The position numbers and the translations under genes were made by a program. DNA of 64,000 nt from Candidatus Mediterraneibacter pullistercoris. GTDB taxonomy: Bacteria; Bacillota; Clostridia; Lachnospirales; Lachnospiraceae. Under the pieces are notes generated by a model that searched no databases, was not told where the DNA came from, and was given only the letters and a program-made list of their open reading frames with translations. Shown one piece after another: positions 18,247-26,797 of this stretch (positions within the stretch are counted from its first letter, which is position 1; every line of letters begins with the position of its first letter). The stretch lies in the NCBI GenBank assembly GCA_019116885.1, contig DXAU01000038.1, positions 1 through 64,000 of the forward strand, in the 5' to 3' direction.

Positions 18247-19557
18247 ATGATATGGGACAAGGAGGAAACCCTCCCCAGAGAAGAGATTGAAGCCATCCAG
18301 CTGGCCAGACTTAAGGATACCGTGCGCTATATATACGACCGGGTAAAAGCGTACCGGGACAAGATGGATGCGGCTGGTGTGAAACCGGAAGATGTACAGA
18401 CGCTGGATGATCTGAATCGGCTGCCATTTACATATAAGTCGGACTTTAAGGATCATTATCCGGATGGACTTTTTGCAGTGGATCAAAAGGACATCGTGCG
18501 TTACCATGCGAGTTCCGGTACGACCGGGAAGCCGACGGTGGTCGGATATACGAGGAATGACCTGGATATGTGGCTCAACAATGTGGCAAGGCTGGCCTGC
18601 ATGGGCGGCGCCACGGCGGATGATGTGGCGCAGATATCATTTGGCTACGGCACTTTTACAGGAGCGCTGGGGCTCCACGGAGGACTGGAGAAGATTGGAG
18701 CTTCCGTGATCCCGATGTCCTCCGGCAATACGAATAAACAGATTATGTTCCTGCAGGACATGAACGTAACACTTCTTGTAGCGACTCCGTCCTATGCACT
18801 TCATCTTGGCGAGGAGGTCCGGAAGAGGGGCATCGATCCGTCAAAAGATCTGAAGCTTCACATCGGTCTTTTCGGCGGTGAAGGCATGACAGAGCCCATG
18901 CGCGGCGAGATGCGTAAAGTATGGGGAGATCAGTTTGTCTGTACGCAGAATTACGGTATGAGCGAACTGTGCGGGCCGGGCGTAGCAGGAGAGTGTACTA
19001 AGCTATGCGGCATGCATGTCAACGAAGACTGGTTTATCCCGGAGATCATCGATCCTGAGACAGAGGAAGTGCTCCCCCCGGGAGAACTCGGAGAACTTGT
19101 CATAACATGTCTTGGCAAAGAGGCGCTTCCGCTGGTGAGATACCGGACGGGAGACCTGACAAGACTTATGTATGAGCCGTGCGAGTGCGGCCGTACAACG
19201 TGCAGGATGGAAAACCTCTCCGGACGCGCGGACGATATGCTCGTGATCCGCGGCGTCAATGTATTCCCGACGCAGATCGAGGAAGTGCTCTTTAAGATTG
19301 ACGAGATAGGACCCCATTATGAAATTATGGTGGAGCGCAAGAACAGACTGGACGTGATGACGATTACAGTGGAGCTGATCGACGACAGGCTGCTCGACAG
19401 TTATGCAAAACTGAGCGAACTTGAGAACGGGATTAAAAAAGCGCTCAAGTCGCAGCTCGGACTTGCAGCACAGATCCGGCTTGTTGCGCCGAACTCCCTT
19501 CAGAGGTTCGAGGGCAAAGCAAGAAGAGTGACAGACTTACGAAAGGATGGTTTATGA
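18247..19557 (+). CDS. paaK: Phenylacetate-CoA ligase family protein (first copy)
   Basis: An adenylate-forming enzyme joining an arylacetate to CoA with ATP, or running in reverse to yield ATP from an arylacetyl-CoA. The 436-residue protein has the AMP-binding loop HASSGTTGKPTVVGYT (~residue 88), FGGEGMTEPMR, QNYGMSELCGPG, YRTGDLTRL and the C-terminal lid region GRADDMLVIRGVNVFPTQIE. ATG at 18247 is 9 nt after AGGAGG. The iorA start follows its stop by one base, so the two are coupled. The linked oxidoreductase implies aryl substrates such as phenyl-, hydroxyphenyl- or indoleacetate; which one is not visible. Confidence 0.93.
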   Translation: MIWDKEETLPREEIEAIQLARLKDTVRYIYDRVKAYRDKMDAAGVKPEDVQTLDDLNRLPFTYKSDFKDHYPDGLFAVDQKDIVRYHASSGTTGKPTVVGYTRNDLDMWLNNVARLACMGGATADDVAQISFGYGTFTGALGLHGGLEKIGASVIPMSSGNTNKQIMFLQDMNVTLLVATPSYALHLGEEVRKRGIDPSKDLKLHIGLFGGEGMTEPMRGEMRKVWGDQFVCTQNYGMSELCGPGVAGECTKLCGMHVNEDWFIPEIIDPETEEVLPPGELGELVITCLGKEALPLVRYRTGDLTRLMYEPCECGRTTCRMENLSGRADDMLVIRGVNVFPTQIEEVLFKIDEIGPHYEIMVERKNRLDVMTITVELIDDRLLDSYAKLSELENGIKKALKSQLGLAAQIRLVAPNSLQRFEGKARRVTDLRKDGL

Positions 19558-19558
19558 T

Positions 19559-21304
19559 ATGGGTGAAAAAGTGATTATGCTGGGCAATGAGGCGATTGCC
19601 CGCGGCGCCTACGAGGCAGGAGTGAAAGTCTCTTCCGCTTATCCGGGAACGCCGAGTACGGAGATCAGCGAATATCTTGTACAGTACAAAGATCATGTAT
19701 ATGAGGAGTGGGCGCCAAATGAGAAAGTGGCGGCTGAGGTGGCTGTCGGTGCGAGTGTTTCCGGCGTGCGCGCCATGGCATGTATGAAGCACGTAGGCTT
19801 AAATGTTGCGGCTGATCCGCTGTATTCCGTATCCTACATGGGAGTGAACGGCGGCCTGGTTCTCGTAGTTGCAGATGATCCGGGACTCTACAGTTCCCAG
19901 AACGAGCAGGATACGAGAATGGTCGCAAGAGCGGCCCAGATCCCGGTGATCGAACCGTCGGACAGCGCGGAAGCAAAAGATTACTTTAAGCTGGCATTTG
20001 AACTGAGCGAGCAGTTCGACCGCCCGTTTATCTTCCGGACGACAACAAGACTTGCACATTCCCAGGGAATTGTCGAACTGCAGGATCGTGAAGAGCCGGA
20101 AGATAAGCCTTACGAGAAGAATATCCAGAAAAATGTCATGATGCCTGGCAACGCGAAGATCCGCCACGTTGAAATAGAAAAGCGCAATCTGGAACTGGCA
20201 GAGGCGGCAAACACACTCCCGGTCAACCGTGTGGAGATGAACGGCACGAAGATCGGAGTCATTACAAGCGGCATCCCGTATCAATACGTAAAAGAAGCAA
20301 TGCCAGATGCATCTGTTCTGAAACTTGGAATCGTAAATCCGCTTCCAAGGAAGCTCATCGAAGACTTTGCGTCCAAGGTAGAAACACTGTATATTGTGGA
20401 AGAACTTGATCCTGTGATCGAAGAGCAGGTAAAATCCTGGGGCATTGAAGCAACCGGGAAGGAAATCTTTACTGTACAGGGAGAATACAGCGCGAACATG
20501 CTCAGAAAAGCGATCCTGAAGCAGGAGCTTGATATCAAAGAACCGGCAGCAGCTCCGGGAAGACCGCCGATTCTCTGTCCGGGATGTCCGCACAGGAGCG
20601 TGTTCTACGTACTCAACAAGCTGAAGATGCACGCGGCTGGTGATATCGGATGCTACACGCTGGGAGCAGTCGCGCCTTTAAGTGTGATCGATACCACGAT
20701 GTGTATGGGCTCGAGTATTTCCATGCTTCACGGAATGGAGAAAGCAAAAGGCAGGGATTACATAAAGAACTGGGTTGCGGTGATCGGAGATTCCACGTTC
20801 ATGCACACAGGAGTAAACTCCCTGATGAACATGGTCTACAACAAAGCCACCGGCACAGTCATCATTCTTGACAATTCGACTACGGGAATGACAGGGCATC
20901 AGGACCACGCGGCAACCGGAAAGACGCTGCAGGGTGATCCGGCTTACGCGGTCAGCATCCCGGGCATCTGTAAAGCCATGGGCATCAGGAACGTATATGA
21001 GATCAATGCATTTGACCTCCCGCTCCTTGAGAAGACAATCAAAGAAGAAGCAGCCAGAGACGAAGTTTCGGTTATTATCACGAAGACGCCGTGTGTGCTC
21101 CTTGATAAGAGAAAGAAACCTCTCTACATTGCCCACGAGGACAAATGCAGGAAATGCGGCATGTGCATGAAGCCGGGATGTCCGGCCATGACCAAAAATG
21201 CGGACGGAACGATATATATAGATGATACGATGTGCACCGGCTGCGGACTCTGTAAAGATCTGTGCAAATTTGACGCGATAGAGCTTGTAAAGGAGGGGGA
21301 GTAG
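19559..21304 (+). CDS. iorA: Indolepyruvate ferredoxin oxidoreductase, alpha subunit
   Basis: The thiamine diphosphate subunit of the enzyme that oxidatively decarboxylates arylpyruvates to arylacetyl-CoA, reducing ferredoxin. The 581-residue protein has the N-terminal pyrimidine-binding domain (GAYEAGVKVSSAYPGTPSTE), then the TPP/CoA domain (CPGCPHRSVFYVL, GDIGCYTLG, VIGDSTFMHTG), and a C-terminal ferredoxin domain with two cysteine sets, CRKCGMCMKPGCP and CTGCGLCKDLC (~residues 529-570). I chose ATG at 19559, 8 nt after GAAAGGATGG; ATG 19547 has too little space from a ribosome site. It is followed by iorB after 3 bp. Confidence 0.95.
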   Translation: MGEKVIMLGNEAIARGAYEAGVKVSSAYPGTPSTEISEYLVQYKDHVYEEWAPNEKVAAEVAVGASVSGVRAMACMKHVGLNVAADPLYSVSYMGVNGGLVLVVADDPGLYSSQNEQDTRMVARAAQIPVIEPSDSAEAKDYFKLAFELSEQFDRPFIFRTTTRLAHSQGIVELQDREEPEDKPYEKNIQKNVMMPGNAKIRHVEIEKRNLELAEAANTLPVNRVEMNGTKIGVITSGIPYQYVKEAMPDASVLKLGIVNPLPRKLIEDFASKVETLYIVEELDPVIEEQVKSWGIEATGKEIFTVQGEYSANMLRKAILKQELDIKEPAAAPGRPPILCPGCPHRSVFYVLNKLKMHAAGDIGCYTLGAVAPLSVIDTTMCMGSSISMLHGMEKAKGRDYIKNWVAVIGDSTFMHTGVNSLMNMVYNKATGTVIILDNSTTGMTGHQDHAATGKTLQGDPAYAVSIPGICKAMGIRNVYEINAFDLPLLEKTIKEEAARDEVSVIITKTPCVLLDKRKKPLYIAHEDKCRKCGMCMKPGCPAMTKNADGTIYIDDTMCTGCGLCKDLCKFDAIELVKEGE

Positions 21305-21307
21305 ATC

Positions 21308-21880
21308 ATGGCAGTTAAAAATATTATGATCGTCGGTGTAGGCGGACAGGGCACGCTTCTCACCAGCCGTATTTTAGGCGGATTGACCATTGCCGGCGGA
21401 TATGACGTGAAGCTCTCCGAAGTCCACGGGATGGCGCAGAGAGGCGGAAGCGTCGTCACATTTGTGCGCTATGGAGACAAGGTGGCGGAACCCATTGTGG
21501 AAGAAGGGCAGGCGGACGTCATCATTGCATTTGAGAGACTCGAGGCGTTAAGATATGCGCATTTCCTTAAGAAAGACGGCGCTCTGATCGTCAATGACTG
21601 GCGCATCGATCCGATGCCTGTTGTGATCGGAAATGCAAAATACCCGGAGAATATCATCGAAGAGCTGGAGAAGGAATATAAAGTGTACAGGGTGGATGCT
21701 ACGGAAGAGTCAAGAAAGCTTGGGAACCCGAAAGTATTCAACCTGATCGTGCTCGGCGTTGCGGCGCAGCATATGGATTTCACGAAAGAACAGTGGTACG
21801 AAGTGATCGAAAGAACTGTGCCTCCGAAGACGGTCGAGATCAACAAAAAAGCCTTCGACGTTGGATACGGACTGAAGTAA
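21308..21880 (+). CDS. iorB: Indolepyruvate ferredoxin oxidoreductase, beta subunit
   Basis: The 190-residue gamma-domain-like subunit that pairs with IorA. It opens NIMIVGVGGQGTLLTSRILG, the typical start of 2-oxoacid oxidoreductase gamma/beta domains, followed by SEVHGMAQRGGSVVTFVRYG. The ribosome site is AAAGGAGG. It is encoded directly after iorA, and the pair should form the active complex in the cytoplasm. Confidence 0.95.
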   Translation: MAVKNIMIVGVGGQGTLLTSRILGGLTIAGGYDVKLSEVHGMAQRGGSVVTFVRYGDKVAEPIVEEGQADVIIAFERLEALRYAHFLKKDGALIVNDWRIDPMPVVIGNAKYPENIIEELEKEYKVYRVDATEESRKLGNPKVFNLIVLGVAAQHMDFTKEQWYEVIERTVPPKTVEINKKAFDVGYGLK

Positions 21881-21937
21881 CACAGCAGATAAATGACAGC
21901 ATAGGACAGAAATCATACAGGAAAGGCGGTGGCAGCA

Positions 21938-22357
21938 ATGATCAGGCAGATATCAGTATTCGTGGAAAATCAGCCGGGCAGCATGATGAACGTAACTTCT
22001 GTGTTGACAGAGGCTCATGTGAATATCAGGGCGATCTCAACATTCGATACACCGGAGTTCGGGATCATGCGCCTTATTGTTGATGATCCAGTGCGCGCGA
22101 AAGAAAAGCTGACAGAGAAAGGGTTCGTCACAAGAGTAAGCGACGTGATCGGAGCGGAACTAAAAGACGAAAAAGGAAATCTCAACCAGATGCTCGCGAT
22201 TCTTGCAGACGGGAAGATCAACATCAATTATATTTATTCTTTTGTGATCCGCGAAGGGAAATCCCCGGTCATGGTATTTAGCACAGATAACTATGAGAAA
22301 GTGGAAGAAGTCCTCAGAGCAGCCGATGTTAAGCTGATAGAGGAAGAAGAATTATAA
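21938..22357 (+). CDS. ACT domain protein, tandem ACT (first copy)
   Basis: A 139-residue protein of two ACT modules: the first starts IRQISVFVENQPGSMMNVTS and the second near residue 70 (NLNQMLAILADGKININYIY). ACT domains bind amino acids. Placed between iorB and a PaaK gene, it probably senses an aromatic amino acid or related ligand, but I see no DNA-binding or catalytic domain. ATG 21938 matches the start of the paralogue at 23726; a GTG at 21929 is an alternative. Confidence 0.9.
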   Translation: MIRQISVFVENQPGSMMNVTSVLTEAHVNIRAISTFDTPEFGIMRLIVDDPVRAKEKLTEKGFVTRVSDVIGAELKDEKGNLNQMLAILADGKININYIYSFVIREGKSPVMVFSTDNYEKVEEVLRAADVKLIEEEEL

Positions 22358-22377
22358 GACAGAAGGAGAAAAAGAAA

Positions 22378-23709
22378 ATGGCAGGTGTAGCGCTGGAAAA
22401 CTGGGTGGAACGCATCCGTGATCCGAAGACCGAATGTATGAGCAGGGATGAAATGGCCGCCCTGCAGAGTAAACGTCTGACAGAAGTTGTCAAAAGAGTG
22501 TATGAAAATGTTGATTTCTATCGGAAGAAAATGCAGCAAAGAGGAGTGGAACCGGGAGATATCAAATCTATCGAGGATATTGGAAAGCTTCCATTTACGA
22601 CAAAAGAAGATCTGAAGAACAACTATCCGTTCGGACTTCTTGCGATTCCGATGAAAGATGTCGTGCGTGTCCAGGGAACTTCCGGGACAACCGGAAAACT
22701 TACCATTGCGCCGTACTCGCAGAAAGATGTGGAAGTGTGGGGAGAATGTGTGGCGCGAGGTCTTGTGATGGCAGGGCTGACAGAGGAAGACATCATCCAT
22801 GTGTGCTATGGATATGGTCTTTTTACAGGCGGCATCGGCCTTGATTATGGGGCAAGGGCTCTTGGAGCGACTGCGATCCCGATGTCTGCAGGGAACACGA
22901 AGCGGCAGATGATGTGTATGGAAGACCTCGGAGCGACAGCATTTGCATGTACTCCGTCCTACGCTCTGTATCTCGCGGAATCTATCCAGGAAGCAGGACT
23001 TGTGGATCATATGAAGATTAAGGCGGGAATCCATGGAGCAGAACCGTGGACGGAAGAGATGCGCAGTAAGATCGAAAGTATTCTCCACATCAACTGTTTT
23101 GATATCTATGGTCTCTGTGAGATTACAGGTCCCGGCGTGGCACAGGACTGTATTCACAAAGCAGGGCTTCATGTTCATGCAGATTATTTCTATCCGGAAG
23201 TGCTTAATCCGGCAACCCATGAGAAGTGTGCGGACGGGGAGACGGGAGAACTTGTATTTACTACCCTTGCGAAAGAGGCAATGCCTCTGATCCGTTACCG
23301 GACGAAAGATCTTACGAGCATCGACCACAGCCCCTGTGAATGTGGAAGAACGCTCCCAAGGATCTCCAAGTTCACTGGAAGAACGGATGATATGAAAGTG
23401 ATCCGCGGAGTCAATGTATTCCCGACTCAGGTAGAGACAGCACTGCTCTCCATGGGCGGAGTGGTAGCGCCGCATTACATGATGATCGTGGACAGGGAGG
23501 ACAATATGGATGTTCTTACTGTTATGGTCGAAGTGGATGAGAGAGTATTCTCCGATGAGATCAGAAAGCTGGATGCACTGCGCAGCAGGATTGCCGCCGT
23601 GCTGAAGCAGGCCCTTGGCGTTTCAGTGCGGGTGAAACTCGTGGAGCCGAAAACCATTAAGCGAAGCGAGGGCAAAGCAGTCCGCGTCATCGACAACAGA
23701 AAGCTGTAA
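22378..23709 (+). CDS. paaK: Phenylacetate-CoA ligase family protein (second copy)
   Basis: A 443-residue paralogue of the ligase at 18247. It has the AMP-binding loop QGTSGTTGKLTIAPYS (~residue 102), FTGGIGLDYGARALGATAIP, DIYGLCEITGPG, YRTKDLTSIDHSPCECGRT and GRTDDMKVIRGVNVFPTQVE. It differs from the first copy throughout, so the two probably favour different aryl acids. The ribosome site GAAGGAG precedes ATG 22378. It is flanked by two ACT-domain genes in one transcription unit. Confidence 0.93.
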   Translation: MAGVALENWVERIRDPKTECMSRDEMAALQSKRLTEVVKRVYENVDFYRKKMQQRGVEPGDIKSIEDIGKLPFTTKEDLKNNYPFGLLAIPMKDVVRVQGTSGTTGKLTIAPYSQKDVEVWGECVARGLVMAGLTEEDIIHVCYGYGLFTGGIGLDYGARALGATAIPMSAGNTKRQMMCMEDLGATAFACTPSYALYLAESIQEAGLVDHMKIKAGIHGAEPWTEEMRSKIESILHINCFDIYGLCEITGPGVAQDCIHKAGLHVHADYFYPEVLNPATHEKCADGETGELVFTTLAKEAMPLIRYRTKDLTSIDHSPCECGRTLPRISKFTGRTDDMKVIRGVNVFPTQVETALLSMGGVVAPHYMMIVDREDNMDVLTVMVEVDERVFSDEIRKLDALRSRIAAVLKQALGVSVRVKLVEPKTIKRSEGKAVRVIDNRKL

Positions 23710-23725
23710 AAGGGAGGTAGAAGTT

Positions 23726-24169
23726 ATGGGAATCACGATCCAACAGTTATCCGTATTTCTTGAGAACCGCGAGGGAAGGCTTGACGAGGTGCTTTCTGTT
23801 CTGGCGGGGAATGACGTCAATATCGTAGCGCTCAGCCTTGCTGATACGACAGAATATGGAATGCTCAGGATGATTGTCTCAGATCCGAACAAGGGAAAGG
23901 CAGTGCTGAAAGATAATGGCATCACAGCAATGCTGACAGACGTTATAGCTCTGAGAGTCCCTCATGAGACAGGCTCCTTGAGCCGTGCCATGCATCAGAT
24001 CGTTGAAGGCGATGTGAATATTGAATATATGTATGCATTTTCTAACGGGACCGATGCATCCGCAGTGCTCAAATGTGATGATCCGGCGAGAGTCGTCGAT
24101 ATCCTGCGGGGCAGCGGCTTCGACGTATGGGAAGCGCCGGAAGCGTATGTCTCCAATATAAAACTGTAG
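23726..24169 (+). CDS. ACT domain protein, tandem ACT (second copy)
   Basis: A 147-residue tandem-ACT protein, clearly homologous to the one at 21938: ITIQQLSVFLENREGRLDEV, then a second module from ~residue 70 (GSLSRAMHQIVEGDVNIEYM). The ribosome site is GGGAGG. It is the last gene of the arylpyruvate/arylacetate cluster and is followed by a strong terminator. The likely role is ligand sensing by the associated ligase; the ligand is unknown. Confidence 0.9.
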   Translation: MGITIQQLSVFLENREGRLDEVLSVLAGNDVNIVALSLADTTEYGMLRMIVSDPNKGKAVLKDNGITAMLTDVIALRVPHETGSLSRAMHQIVEGDVNIEYMYAFSNGTDASAVLKCDDPARVVDILRGSGFDVWEAPEAYVSNIKL

Positions 24170-24179
24170 CAATAAAAGA

Positions 24180-24218
24180 CCCGTCAGACAGATGATCTGT
24201 CTGACGGGCCGGTTTTTT
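24180..24218. terminator. Strong terminator after the paaK-ior cluster, possibly bidirectional
   Basis: CCCGTCAGACAGA (24180-24192) pairs with TCTGTCTGACGGG (24196-24208), followed by CCGGTTTTTT. The A-rich left flank could also serve the leftward cold-shock gene, although a further A/T-rich hairpin (24241-24275) lies closer to it. Confidence 0.93.
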
Positions 24219-24293
24219 AATCTTATTTCTCTGTAATGCTTTTTAATATAAATCTAGCCGGTTTATATATTAAAAGGTACATTAAAAATCTGA

Positions 24294-24491
24294 TTAAAGT
24301 TTTACTACATTGGTTGCCTGCGGTCCTTTTGCGCCCTCTGTCACTTCAAACTCGACAGCCTGGCCTTCTTCCAGGGTCTTGAATCCATCCATTACAAGTC
24401 CTGAGTAATGAACGAAGATATCGTTGCCCTCAGAGTCAGAAATGAATCCGTAGCCCTTCTGGTTGTTAAACCATTTCACTGTACCTGTCAT
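24294..24491 (-). CDS. Cold-shock protein, CspA family
   Basis: A 65-residue single cold-shock domain that binds single-stranded RNA or DNA as a chaperone. RNP1 (KGYGFI) and RNP2 (DIFVHY) are intact, and [17 protein letters not shown] is the standard start. I chose ATG 24491, which follows GGAGGG by 7 nt; an in-frame ATG at 24506 overlaps that ribosome site. It is a monocistronic leftward gene with a good promoter and a ~60-nt leader, consistent with leader-mediated control, though no defined cold-box is visible. Confidence 0.96.
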   Translation of the reverse strand: MTGTVKWFNNQKGYGFISDSEGNDIFVHYSGLVMDGFKTLEEGQAVEFEVTEGAKGPQATNVVKL

Positions 24492-24557
24492 TGTGTTGCC
24501 CTCCATAAAAATAAATAAATTGCTTCGTCAGTCCACCTGTTGAACTGATACCGCCTC

Positions 24558-24586
24558 AGTGTAGCATGTTTAACAATGAAAGTCAA
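24558..24586 (-). promoter_or_regulatory. Promoter of the cold-shock gene
   Basis: On the minus strand: TTGACT (complement of 24581-24586), 17-bp spacer, TACACT (complement of 24558-24563). Confidence 0.75.
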
Positions 24587-24703
24587 TGTATATCTTGTTG
24601 ATTCGTAAAAATATACAAAAGAAGAGGAGGCGCATATTTCATCTATGTCAGGCAGATGATAAACTGTAGATGAGAGAGGTGCGAAGTCTTCAGCAATCAA
24701 CAA

Positions 24704-24732
24704 TTGAAAATTCATCTAATGTGTTATATACT
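24704..24732 (+). promoter_or_regulatory. Promoter of ptsHI
   Basis: TTGAAA (24704-24709), 17-bp spacer, TATACT (24727-24732), upstream of ATG 24770. Confidence 0.75.
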
Positions 24733-24769
24733 AGAACAAGAATTAAAAGTCAAAGGAGGACATGTTACA

Positions 24770-25027
24770 ATGAAAAAATTCAGATATGTGGTTACAGATC
24801 CGGAGGGAATCCACGCAAGACCGGCAGGGATCCTGGTTAAACAGGCATCGGGCTATGCGTCGGCGATAACGATTACAAAAGGAGACAAGAACGCTGACGC
24901 AAAGAGAATTTTCGGAGTTATGGGACTTGGAGTAAAAACAGGAGAGGAAGTTACGATAACTGCTGAGGGCGCTGATGAAGATACAGCGATCGCAGAATTA
25001 GAGACATTCTTCAAGGAGAATTTGTAA
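24770..25027 (+). CDS. ptsH: Phosphocarrier protein HPr
   Basis: HPr carries phosphate from enzyme I to the sugar-specific EIIA domains of the PTS. The 85-residue protein has the phosphorylated histidine at residue 15 in EGIHARPA. The region around position 46 reads KRIFGVMGLGV where Bacillus HPr has KSIMGVMSLGI. Residue 46, the Ser used for HPr kinase/CcpA signalling, is therefore Arg. This HPr should support sugar transport but not classical Ser-46 regulation. ATG 24770 follows AAAGGAGG; it is followed by ptsI after 3 bp. Confidence 0.95.
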   Translation: MKKFRYVVTDPEGIHARPAGILVKQASGYASAITITKGDKNADAKRIFGVMGLGVKTGEEVTITAEGADEDTAIAELETFFKENL

Positions 25028-25030
25028 ATC

Positions 25031-26653
25031 ATGATTACGATCAGCGGTAAAAGTGTATTTGGCGGCGTGTCCATCGGAAAGCTGCTGTTTTATCAGAGAA
25101 AAGAAAAAGTAGTCAAGAGGACACGCATTGATGATGCTGACGCAGAGTGGAAGAGATTTCTGGAAGCAAAGGATACGGCAGTGGCCCAGTTGAAAGGTCT
25201 CTATGACAAGGCGCTGGAGGATGTCGGCGAAGCCAATGCCATGATTTTTGAAATCCATCAGATGATGCTTGAGGATCTCGACTATCTTGAGTCAATCGAG
25301 AACATCATCCGCACGCAGGAAGTAAATGCAGAGTTTGCTGTTGCCACAACAGCGGACAACTTTGCCAGGATGTTCGCGGCTATGGACGACGCTTATATGC
25401 AGGGGCGCGCGGCTGATGTAAAAGATGTTTCGGAACGTGTCCTTGATATCCTCTGTGGAGTGGACTCCGGTCTTAAGGATATGACAGAGCCGTGTATCAT
25501 AGCGGCGGATGATCTCGCGCCAAGCGAGACCGTACAGCTTGATAAGAGCAAAGTCCTCGGGTTTGCCACGATGTATGGCTCCTCGAATTCGCATACGGCA
25601 ATTCTGGCGCGGACTATGAACATACCTGCAGTCATTGGGCTGGGAGAGGAACTCCGCAAGGAGTACAGCGGCAAAGAGGCTGTCATCGACGGCTTCACAG
25701 GCACTCTGTATATCGATCCTGACGAAGAGACGATGGCGGAGATGAAAGAGAAACGGGCGAAAGATCTCGAACAGAAAGCGCTTCTGGAGCAGCTCAAAGG
25801 CAAAGAGAACGTTACGAAGAGCGGACAAAAGATCAATATTTATGCTAATATTGGAGACGTTTCAGATCTGGGAGCCGTCCTTAAGAATGACGCCGGCGGG
25901 ATCGGACTTTTCAGAAGTGAATTCTTATATCTGGAGAATACGGATTTTCCGACAGAAGAACAGCAGTTTTCAGTTTATAAGCAGGTGGCGGAGAGCATGG
26001 CGGGAAAGAAAGTCATCATTCGCACGCTTGATATCGGAGCAGACAAACAGGTGGATTATTTCGGACTGGATAAGGAGGAGAATCCGGCGCTCGGTTACCG
26101 TGCGATCCGTATCTGCCTTACAAGACCCGAGATTTTTAAAACTCAGCTCCGTGCTCTGTACCGCGCAGCCGTATACGGAAATATTTCTATCATGTTTCCC
26201 ATGATTATCTCTGTAGGGGAAGTGCGCAGGATAAAAGAAATCATTGCTGAGGTGAAAGAAGAGCTGAAGAGTGAGGGCATACCGTACAGAGAGGATGTAG
26301 AGCTTGGCATTATGATAGAGACACCGGCTTCTGTTATGGTCAGCCGTGAACTTGCAAAAGAAGTCGATTTCTTCAGTGTAGGAACGAACGATCTGACACA
26401 GTATACGCTGGCGATCGACCGTCAGAATTCCAAGCTGGACGAGTTCTATGATCCACATCACCCGGCTGTGCTGGCTATGATAAAGATGGCAGCTGAGAAC
26501 GCACATGCAGAAGGCGCCTGGATCGGCATATGCGGCGAATTGGGGGCGGATCTTGAGCTCACAGAAGAGTTTCTCAGGATGGGACTGGATGAACTTTCTG
26601 TATCCCCGTCTATGGTGCTTCCTCTGAGGAAGAGGATCAGAGAATGTGAATAA
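25031..26653 (+). CDS. ptsI: Phosphoenolpyruvate-protein phosphotransferase (PTS enzyme I)
   Basis: Enzyme I takes phosphate from phosphoenolpyruvate and passes it to HPr. The 540-residue protein has the HPr-binding helical part, the active-site histidine in SSNSHTAILARTMNIPAVIG (~residue 187), and the C-terminal PEP-binding barrel with IIRTLDIGADKQ, LGYRAIRICL, MFPMI, GIMIETPA and SVGTNDLTQYTLAIDR. Only 3 bp separate it from ptsH. A terminator follows. Confidence 0.97.
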   Translation: MITISGKSVFGGVSIGKLLFYQRKEKVVKRTRIDDADAEWKRFLEAKDTAVAQLKGLYDKALEDVGEANAMIFEIHQMMLEDLDYLESIENIIRTQEVNAEFAVATTADNFARMFAAMDDAYMQGRAADVKDVSERVLDILCGVDSGLKDMTEPCIIAADDLAPSETVQLDKSKVLGFATMYGSSNSHTAILARTMNIPAVIGLGEELRKEYSGKEAVIDGFTGTLYIDPDEETMAEMKEKRAKDLEQKALLEQLKGKENVTKSGQKINIYANIGDVSDLGAVLKNDAGGIGLFRSEFLYLENTDFPTEEQQFSVYKQVAESMAGKKVIIRTLDIGADKQVDYFGLDKEENPALGYRAIRICLTRPEIFKTQLRALYRAAVYGNISIMFPMIISVGEVRRIKEIIAEVKEELKSEGIPYREDVELGIMIETPASVMVSRELAKEVDFFSVGTNDLTQYTLAIDRQNSKLDEFYDPHHPAVLAMIKMAAENAHAEGAWIGICGELGADLELTEEFLRMGLDELSVSPSMVLPLRKRIRECE

Positions 26654-26666
26654 GTGAAGATGAAAC

Positions 26667-26719
26667 AGACACTCACGGAGACTTTAAGAAATTTAAAAGT
26701 CTCCCGGGTGTCTTTTTTT
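26667..26719 (+). terminator. Rho-independent terminator after ptsI
   Basis: AGACAC (26667-26672) pairs with GTGTCT (26708-26713), with an inner AGACTTT/AAAGTCT stem, followed by seven T. Confidence 0.85.
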
Positions 26720-26732
26720 GTCCGTCTTTCTA

Positions 26733-26761
26733 TTGCAATACCCGAACATATGTGCTATTAT
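26733..26761 (+). promoter_or_regulatory. Promoter of the radical SAM repair operon
   Basis: TTGCAA (26733-26738), 17-bp spacer, TATTAT (26756-26761). Two LexA-like boxes overlap the spacer and the expected start site. Confidence 0.75.
26743..26756. promoter_or_regulatory. LexA/DinR-like box 1 (imperfect)
   Basis: CGAACATATGTGC in the promoter spacer. It matches the Gram-positive LexA core GAAC-N4-GTTC with one mismatch in the right half (GTGC). Confidence 0.55.
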
Positions 26762-26768
26762 CTTGTAA

Positions 26769-26782
26769 AGAACAAGTGTTCG
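26769..26782. promoter_or_regulatory. LexA/DinR-like box 2 (perfect core)
   Basis: GAACAAGTGTTC (26770-26781), an exact GAAC-N4-GTTC, covering the expected transcription start. Together with box 1 it suggests repression by LexA and induction by DNA damage. Confidence 0.7.
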
Positions 26783-26797
26783 GAAAGGGGAAGAGGG

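Noticed and set aside
22291-23475. A 394-codon minus-strand frame opposite the second paaK
   Set aside because: Antisense shadow; the plus strand encodes an intact ligase.
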